Source: Lacticaseibacillus kribbianus
Lineage (GTDB): Bacteria > Bacillota > Bacilli > Lactobacillales > Lactobacillaceae
Reading direction: 5' to 3'
Assembly (NCBI RefSeq): GCF_020180945.1
Contig: NZ_JAIPUL010000001.1
Coordinates: forward strand, 868,001 to 932,000
DNA length: 64,000 bases
The notes beneath the pieces were generated by a model, which was given only the letters and a program-made list of their open reading frames with translations, made no database searches and was not told the DNA's origin. Made by a program: the position numbers and the translations under genes. Below, in pieces: positions 56,500-64,000 of the stretch; within the stretch, counting starts at the first letter, position 1; each line of letters begins with the position of its first letter.

Positions 56500-57418
56500 C
56501 CAAAACCAGATTGACCGTTTTCTCACCGTCGGCCTGATCGCCGACGCGCTGGGCGTGCCCGTCGAATTCAAGGCGCGCGACACCTACCACGTCGACCGCA
56601 TGCTCGGGCACGGCACCTACAACCAGCCCGTCGGCACTTGGTCGGACGACAGCTCCCTCACCCTGGCGCTGGCCGAAAACCTCGTGGCCGACGGGGATGA
56701 CACCGCGCTGATGCAGCGCTTCGCCGCGTACACTAAGGGCGACTACACACCGTTCGGCCGCCTCTTTGACATCGGGATCGGGACGCGCAAGGCGATTGAG
56801 AACTTCACAGACCGCCACGTTCCCGCCACGCAGGCCGGCGACCGCGCGCCCCAGGCCAACGGCAACGGGGCGTTGATGCGCATCGCCCCGCTGGCCTTTG
56901 CGCTGGCCGACGAACCGTGGCCGGTGCGCCGCGACCGCATCAAGACGACCACGACGCTGACGCACGGCCACGCCCGCTCGATTCTGGCCAGCTGGCTGTA
57001 CGTCGAAACACTGCGCGAGGAACTCGCCGGCCAGCCGCTTGATGCGGCCCTGGCGACGGCCTGGCAGCGCGTGGCGCTCGAGCCGGCGACCACAGGCGAG
57101 CACCGCCACTTCGCCCGGCTGCTGCAGGCGAATTTTGCCCAGACCCCCCGCGCCGAGATCCGCAGCAGTGGCTACGTGATCGACACGCTGGAGGCCGCCG
57201 TGTGGTGCGCGGCGAACGGGTGCTCGATTGAAGGCGTGATTCTGACCGCCGCCAACCTCGGTGAGGACACCGACACCGTCGCCCAGATTGCCGCCTGCCT
57301 GTACCAGGCGGGGCACCTGGATGGCGATGTGCCGGCGGCGTGGCGGAAGGCGCTGGTGCGGACCGAGCAGAGCAACGCAATCATTGCCGACTTCGCGCGG
57401 AAGTACGGCGAGGCGTGA
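56492..57418 (+). CDS. ADP-ribosylglycohydrolase family protein
   Basis: A 308-residue DraG/ARH-type hydrolase expected to remove ADP-ribose from proteins or other acceptors using two Mg ions. Metal ligand clusters are GTWSDDSSLTLALAENL (residues about 48-64) and NLGEDTDTVAQIAA near the C-terminus; GLIADALGVPVEF and NGNGALMRIAP are family motifs. It is translationally coupled to the methyltransferase. No ADP-ribosyltransferase is seen nearby, so the target is unknown. Confidence 0.92.
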   Translation: MPSQNQIDRFLTVGLIADALGVPVEFKARDTYHVDRMLGHGTYNQPVGTWSDDSSLTLALAENLVADGDDTALMQRFAAYTKGDYTPFGRLFDIGIGTRKAIENFTDRHVPATQAGDRAPQANGNGALMRIAPLAFALADEPWPVRRDRIKTTTTLTHGHARSILASWLYVETLREELAGQPLDAALATAWQRVALEPATTGEHRHFARLLQANFAQTPRAEIRSSGYVIDTLEAAVWCAANGCSIEGVILTAANLGEDTDTVAQIAACLYQAGHLDGDVPAAWRKALVRTEQSNAIIADFARKYGEA

Positions 57419-57437
57419 AGCAAAACCATTGGACGCA

Positions 57438-57472
57438 AACGAACCCGATGACTTTTTGTCATCGGGTTCGTT
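57438..57472 (+). terminator. Terminator-like hairpin after the ADP-ribosylglycohydrolase gene
   Basis: A perfect 15-bp stem AACGAACCCGATGAC / GTCATCGGGTTCGTT with a T5 loop (57438-57452 and 57458-57472). No T-run follows, so termination strength is uncertain. Confidence 0.7.
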
Positions 57473-57503
57473 GCTGTCTCGGCCGAATGGCGACACGGCT
57501 GCC

Positions 57504-58066
57504 GCTCACCCCCGCGAAGCGCAAAGGCATAGTCGTTCAGGCTATCTATGCAAGCGGCTTCCGGGGAATCTCCCCCGCCTATGCGGGGAACAAAATAATA
57601 TAGCTCCACAACGCGTTGTAATTCCCGGGAGCACCCCCGCGGATGCGGGGAACAAATGAATGGCCAAAGCTGAGACTAGACTTGCCCGCACCCAACGAGT
57701 AGCTCGGGCCAAATTGCGGGAGCACGCTGGTCGCGGGTCTCCCCCCACATACGCGGGAACACTTCGTCGTCTGCCCCTGTGCGGTAACACGGGGAGGATC
57801 ACCCCCGCATGCGCGGGGAGCACATCGCGCCTTCTTTTCCGGTGAAGCACTTGATGGGATCACCCCCGCATGCCGGGGAGCACTAAGCAAAAGGGATTAC
57901 GATCTGTACACCAGTAGGATCACCCCCGCATGCGCGGGGAGCACTTGTTGGTGGGGTCGCTCACACTAAAGCCGGTGGGATCACCCCCGCATGCGCGGGG
58001 AGCACTCGTCGTGATCAGCCCTGAGCGGATGAAGAGGGGGATCACCCCCGCATGCGCGGGGAGCAC
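57504..58066 (-). CRISPR. Type I-E CRISPR array with decaying distal repeats
   Basis: Repeats of 28 bases; on the plus strand the consensus begins GGATCACCCCCGC and ends GCGGGGAGCAC, so transcription is minus strand. Repeats lie at 58039-58066, 57978-58005, 57917-57944, 57857-57883 (one base deleted) and 57796-57823, with 33-base spacers. Further left, degenerate repeats are at 57735-57762, about 57698-57725 (barely recognisable), 57628-57655, about 57565-57592 and 57504-57531. Repeat identity falls with distance from the cas genes, as expected for a leader at the right end. Confidence 0.97.
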
Positions 58067-58243
58067 ACTAAGCAAACCTTAATCCAGAAGCTTTGCCAAA
58101 GATTGAGCTTAATTCCAGTCATCAACTCAACTGAGAATCACCATACTCTTCCCGCTTCCACGACGCAGCAAGTGACGTGACCGCATATCCTGGCCGTCCC
58201 CCATTATCTACCCGAACCACCAGACTGTCACGTTTGAAGCCAC
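58067..58243 (-). promoter_or_regulatory. CRISPR leader
   Basis: A 177-base AT-richer interval between cas2 and the first intact repeat. A possible promoter on the minus strand is TTGGCA, a 17-base spacer, then TTTGCT close to the first repeat. New spacers should be inserted at 58066/58067. The exact leader signals cannot be identified by eye. Confidence 0.7.
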
Positions 58244-60743
<2,500 letters not shown>

Positions 60744-60744
60744 C

Positions 60745-61449
60745 TCACTCCTCCTTAATGGCGGCCAGGGCGTCGTGCGCGGTATCTGCGGGGGCAGGTT
60801 CGGCCAGCGGCACCCGCAGGACAGCCTCGCCGCGGAACGTAAAGCGGCGATCAACCTGCGCGGTGGCCGTCGCGAGGTCCTTCACGAGCCGCACGCGTCC
60901 GTCGGGCACCAGCGCCGCATCGGCGAACAACTCGGCGACGAAGCCGAGGCGGCGCCGGCGCTTCTGGAACCACGGCGCCGCCCGCCAAGCCATCGTGCGC
61001 AGCACCGCCACTGGATCGGCGCCTTGGTGGACCTCAATCGCCAGCGGCCCCGCCGGCGGATCCGCCCGGCGCCCCAGGCACAGGGCGAACCGCGGCCGAC
61101 GCAGCGCCTGCGCCAGCGCGTCGATCAGCGCCGAATCGTCGCTGCCCACCGCCACCACGAACCGCGCGTCCTGGAGGTAGTCGCGGTAGGTGATTTTGCG
61201 CGTGCCCGCCTTCCACTCGACGGTCTGGTAGTCCGTGGTCAAGACGCCGGGCTGATCGACGCGCACCGCAAACTGCAGCCGGTTCAGGGCCAACAGGCGC
61301 GAATCCGTGCGGGCATAGCCCATGGCCGCGCCGAGCATCCCCACCACCGCACTTTTGGTCGGGTGGTCAAAGGTGGTGCGGCGGGCGAACGCCGCCTCAT
61401 CCCCGTAGGACTGCAGCGGCGCCCTCAGCTCAAGCGTTAGCGTCTTCAT
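60745..61449 (-). CDS. cas5e: Cascade subunit Cas5e
   Basis: A 234-residue RAMP protein binding the 5' handle of crRNA. LELRAPLQSYGDEAAFARRT and HPTKSAVVGMLGAAMGYAR are typical Cas5 N-terminal motifs. It starts at ATG 61449, inside the end of cas7e (20-base overlap), and ends one base before cas6e. Confidence 0.95.
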   Translation of the reverse strand: MKTLTLELRAPLQSYGDEAAFARRTTFDHPTKSAVVGMLGAAMGYARTDSRLLALNRLQFAVRVDQPGVLTTDYQTVEWKAGTRKITYRDYLQDARFVVAVGSDDSALIDALAQALRRPRFALCLGRRADPPAGPLAIEVHQGADPVAVLRTMAWRAAPWFQKRRRRLGFVAELFADAALVPDGRVRLVKDLATATAQVDRRFTFRGEAVLRVPLAEPAPADTAHDALAAIKEE

Positions 61450-62506
61450 CTGGCGTCTCCCGCTTGAGCACGTCCGCAACCCGCGCCAACAGTGCATCGA
61501 CGTTGGCCACCCGATCGCCGACCGTCGTGTCCGTCGTGGCGAGAACCAGCGTGGCCAGCGGCGCGGCGACGAAGGCTTCGGCCGCGGTGTAGGCCTTTTC
61601 CAGGGCATCGACGGACTTGGCCACGTAGCCGGTGCGCGTGGTGATCGGCGTCTCGAAGGCGGACACCAGGTTGACCGGGGTGTCTTCGCGCAGCGTGACC
61701 ATCACGTAGCTCGGCAGTGTTTTGTTCGCGAAGGTGTTCTGCTTGCCGGTCGGCATCGACAGCAGGAAGGCCTTCAGAAAGTCGAGAGCGCCCTCGGTCG
61801 CGTCCGTGGTTCCGAGGTTTTCGGCCAGCTCGCGGAAGTTGAGGTTGGCGTAGCGGTACAGGGTGGCCGAGTTGAACTCGACGGTGCCGAGCATCGCGGC
61901 GCCGGCGTTGTCCTCCGGCTGCTCGTCGTCCATGGCGGTGAAGTAGTCGAACTCAGGCACGATTTCGTGAGTCGACAGCGCGTGCGCCACCTGGGCCGAA
62001 GCTTCCACGTTGAGCTCGGGGTTGTCGGCCACCATGCGGCCGAACAGCGCGAGATCTAGGGACTGGTCGCCCTTCAAAACGGCCTTGAGCTCCTTTTTGT
62101 CCAGCGTGTCGTGGCTCAGGGCGTAATCGGCCAGCTTGGCAATCTGACCGCGGCTGATCAAAAGAAGCGCGCCGGTCTGTCGGTTTTTGTCCAGCTTCAC
62201 GCCGGCCGCGGTGAACACCGAATCCGCAAGCGCCTGGGCGTCTTCTTGGCTCATCTCACCGGTCCGGGCCTGGATAGCCGCGGTCAAAAGCGCCGCGGCG
62301 TCCTTGGTGCGGCTGCCCTGCATCTCCTGCGGCAGGTCGGCAAAATCTTCGCGCATCGCGTGCTTCCACGCCTGAGACGACACCCGCGCCCGGGTCACGC
62401 CGCCGTACTGCGCCGTCTTCGGTGCGCCGGTGTCATCGCGGTTGATGTTGGAGGACGGCACCGTCTGCAGGACGTGCACATCAACGTACAAATTTGGTTG
62501 CGTCAT
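61430..62506 (-). CDS. cas7e: Cascade backbone subunit Cas7e (Cse4/CasC)
   Basis: A 358-residue RAMP protein that polymerises along the crRNA. PNLYVDVHVLQTVPSSNINRD and GGVTRARVSSQAWKHAMR are the classic N-terminal motifs; FDYFTAMDDEQPEDNAGAAM is the family's internal marker. It lies two bases after cse2. Confidence 0.97.
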   Translation of the reverse strand: MTQPNLYVDVHVLQTVPSSNINRDDTGAPKTAQYGGVTRARVSSQAWKHAMREDFADLPQEMQGSRTKDAAALLTAAIQARTGEMSQEDAQALADSVFTAAGVKLDKNRQTGALLLISRGQIAKLADYALSHDTLDKKELKAVLKGDQSLDLALFGRMVADNPELNVEASAQVAHALSTHEIVPEFDYFTAMDDEQPEDNAGAAMLGTVEFNSATLYRYANLNFRELAENLGTTDATEGALDFLKAFLLSMPTGKQNTFANKTLPSYVMVTLREDTPVNLVSAFETPITTRTGYVAKSVDALEKAYTAAEAFVAAPLATLVLATTDTTVGDRVANVDALLARVADVLKRETPDEDANA

Positions 62507-62508
62507 GG

Positions 62509-63123
62509 TTAGTTCGCTCCTTTGATGGTTTCTGACGTGTGGTAGTAATCCTGACCCCAGCGCAGCCGCACGCGACTGGCCTGCTCGAAGCTGATCTGGA
62601 AGCTGGCGAGGTCGCCCGCCAGCTGGGCGTAATCGATGGCGGGCATCGCCTTGGTGGCCTTGAGAATCGTCACCAGGTGCGTGAGCCCGTCCTGAACGGC
62701 GGCGAAACTGGTCGCGCCGAGCACCGCCTGAACGCGCCGGTCCAGCGCCTCGGCGGACGGCAGCGTACCCTTGGCCTTGCGCAGCGCCGTGAACAGCGTG
62801 ACGCCGCTTGGAGCCGCCTCAGTCTCCGCAGTTTGAGAACCGCGCGCGACCGGCACGTACCCGCCGGTCGTTCGACCCTGCTGCGCCAGCGCGTAAAGCC
62901 GCAGTGCGGTGAAAATCGCCACCTCGCTCCTCGTCGGCTCGCCCGTGCGGCTCAAAAGCGCTGCGGGCATTCTGCCCAGCATCAGCGGCCACACCGCCTG
63001 CGCCCGTGGGCTGGCCAGCGAGCTGGCCCCGCGCAGCGCGGACAGGATGGCGCCGCTGCTGGTGCCGCCCGCTGCCAGGACGTGCAGCATGCCTGTTGCG
63101 GCCTGTTGTGTCTGATTAACCAT
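62509..63123 (-). CDS. cse2: Cascade small subunit Cse2 (CasB)
   Basis: A 204-residue all-helical protein that contacts the displaced strand. Features are AVWPLMLGRMPA, SEVAIFTALRLYALAQQG and the C-terminal RVRLRWGQDYYH. ATG 63123 has GGGGGAG immediately upstream and shares its first base with the cas8e stop. Confidence 0.93.
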   Translation of the reverse strand: MVNQTQQAATGMLHVLAAGGTSSGAILSALRGASSLASPRAQAVWPLMLGRMPAALLSRTGEPTRSEVAIFTALRLYALAQQGRTTGGYVPVARGSQTAETEAAPSGVTLFTALRKAKGTLPSAEALDRRVQAVLGATSFAAVQDGLTHLVTILKATKAMPAIDYAQLAGDLASFQISFEQASRVRLRWGQDYYHTSETIKGAN

Positions 63124-64000
63124 TAGCTCTCCCCCTTTTTCAACTCGAGGTCCTGCCGCACCGCCTTGGCCAACCGATTGCGGGCGACAAAAATGTTCAG
63201 CACGCCTTTCTCCGTCTCGATGCCGCGGATATCGCGCGGCGTCGCGTGCTGCACGAACTCGTCGGCGGTGGTCAGCACCAGCCGCTGCAACGTCTGGTAC
63301 CACGCCGCGATGCGCTCGTCGCGGTCGTCGGTGTTGCGCAGCCCGGCCAGCCAGTCCTTGAACGGTCCGTTGAGCCGGGCGTAAAAATCGGCCGAATACT
63401 TGGGCTCAAAGCTGCTGGCATCGAGGTTGCGAATGATGGCCACAGTGCGGAGAAAATTCCCGTAATCCTTGACGATCTGCTGGGTCGCCTTCACCGTGTC
63501 CTCAATCCGTCTAGGCCAGAAGTTGCGGTTATCCGCATCGAACAACACCGCCACCTCCAGGGTCATGTCGTCGGTGATCTCGGCCACCGGCGCCTGTGAG
63601 GTCGCATTGCCATCGCTGATCAGGGCCACTGCGGCCAGCGTCAGGTGCCGGTCGCGCGCGACGAGCCGTCTTTCCTGCAGCCTGCCCAGCCACGTCACCA
63701 CGCCGGGCTGGGGCATCCCGGTTGCGGAACCGGTGCCCACATAATCACCGAAGTGACGCCACATCGCATACGCCAGGTTCCGCTTGCTCCGCGCCGCCGG
63801 ATAGTAGCTTTCCACCTGGGCCTTGTCGTCGCGGCGCCAAGTGGTCATGGGCTCGACGAACGCGTTGGTGCTGGCAAACATCGGCACACCCGCCGTGAAA
63901 ATGGTCGGGTTGCCGGACGCGTCCCACTCGAGGTGCAGCAGCCGCGCCAGGGCGGTGTACACCTCGCTGACGTTATCCGGCAGCACCAGCCGAATGCGAT
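63123..64000 (-). CDS. cas8e: Cascade large subunit Cas8e (Cse1/CasA), 3' part
   Basis: The frame is open to the right window edge and continues beyond it; about 292 C-terminal residues are present. It contains FTAGVPMFASTNAFVEPMTTWRR-type sequence (TxWxR segment), then DRHLTLAAVALISDGNATSQ and the C-terminal four-helix part (DFYARLNGPFKDWLAGL). The large subunit recognises the PAM and recruits Cas3. The GTG at 63986 is internal and not the true start. Confidence 0.93.
   Translation of the reverse strand, partial: RIRLVLPDNVSEVYTALARLLHLEWDASGNPTIFTAGVPMFASTNAFVEPMTTWRRDDKAQVESYYPAARSKRNLAYAMWRHFGDYVGTGSATGMPQPGVVTWLGRLQERRLVARDRHLTLAAVALISDGNATSQAPVAEITDDMTLEVAVLFDADNRNFWPRRIEDTVKATQQIVKDYGNFLRTVAIIRNLDASSFEPKYSADFYARLNGPFKDWLAGLRNTDDRDERIAAWYQTLQRLVLTTADEFVQHATPRDIRGIETEKGVLNIFVARNRLAKAVRQDLELKKGES

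Noticed and set aside
57438-57472. Perfect hairpin considered as part of the CRISPR array
   Set aside because: Its sequence does not resemble the repeat and it sits just after the ADP-ribosylglycohydrolase stop; kept as a terminator-like element.

Overview
The window is chromosomal DNA of a low-GC-phylum bacterium with unusually high GC (clearly above 60% by eye). Gene content and order point to a lactobacillus of the Lacticaseibacillus type. The main evidence is the chain dprA-topA-trmFO-xerC-hslV-hslU, the plsY/parE-parC block, lspA-rluD leading into a PyrR-attenuated pyr operon, pflBA, and a type I-E CRISPR locus. The species call is inference. Long antisense ORFs are common because of the GC and were treated as shadows. 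TTG is the start codon at four well-spaced ribosome binding sites (lspA, pyrB, pyrF and a HAD phosphatase).

Layout. 1-2.9 kb: truncated cardiolipin synthase, a divergent nitroreductase, a tandem set of large foldback units, and an RNase H-like gene. 2.9-7.06 kb: tightly overlapped EbsA-like protein, fhs, uracil-DNA glycosylase, lspA, rluD. 7.03-16.94 kb: de novo pyrimidine operon pyrR-pyrP-pyrB-pyrC-carA-carB-pyrF-pyrE behind one PyrR attenuator; pyrD/pyrK are absent. 17-24.8 kb: rqcH, degV, a NUDIX/HAD/YcxB/unknown operon, two GNAT acetyltransferases and a DUF2785 protein. 24.8-25.9 kb: about 1 kb with no supportable gene. 25.9-32.3 kb: M42 aminopeptidase, Mn-dependent pyrophosphatase, a LysR regulator and pflA-pflB. 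32.6-49.3 kb: housekeeping block parC-parE, plsY, hslUV, xerC, trmFO, topA, dprA, rnhB, rbgA. 49.5-52.4 kb: lysA plus a dicarboxylate/amino-acid symporter under a lysine riboswitch.

52.4-55.3 kb is a persulfide-handling operon. It encodes one 848-residue protein joining CoA-disulfide-reductase, rhodanese, TusA and DsrE domains, followed by a CsoR/CstR repressor, with a clear CsoR-type palindrome at the promoter. 55.7-57.4 kb: a SAM methyltransferase overlapping an ADP-ribosylglycohydrolase. 57.5 kb to the end: a type I-E CRISPR array with intact leader-end repeats and decaying distal repeats, then cas2 (fused to a DnaQ-like exonuclease), cas1, cas6e, cas5e, cas7e, cse2 and the 3' part of cas8e, all on the minus strand.

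The signals least explained by known families are the non-coding foldback structures. Two tandem units at 2.1-2.35 kb keep their pairing although their stem sequences differ. A region at 44.0-44.35 kb has one arm that can pair with either of two downstream arms. A smaller overlapping-hairpin region lies at 19.85-19.99 kb, and rbgA has a structured leader. All pairings were read by eye and no folding program was run.
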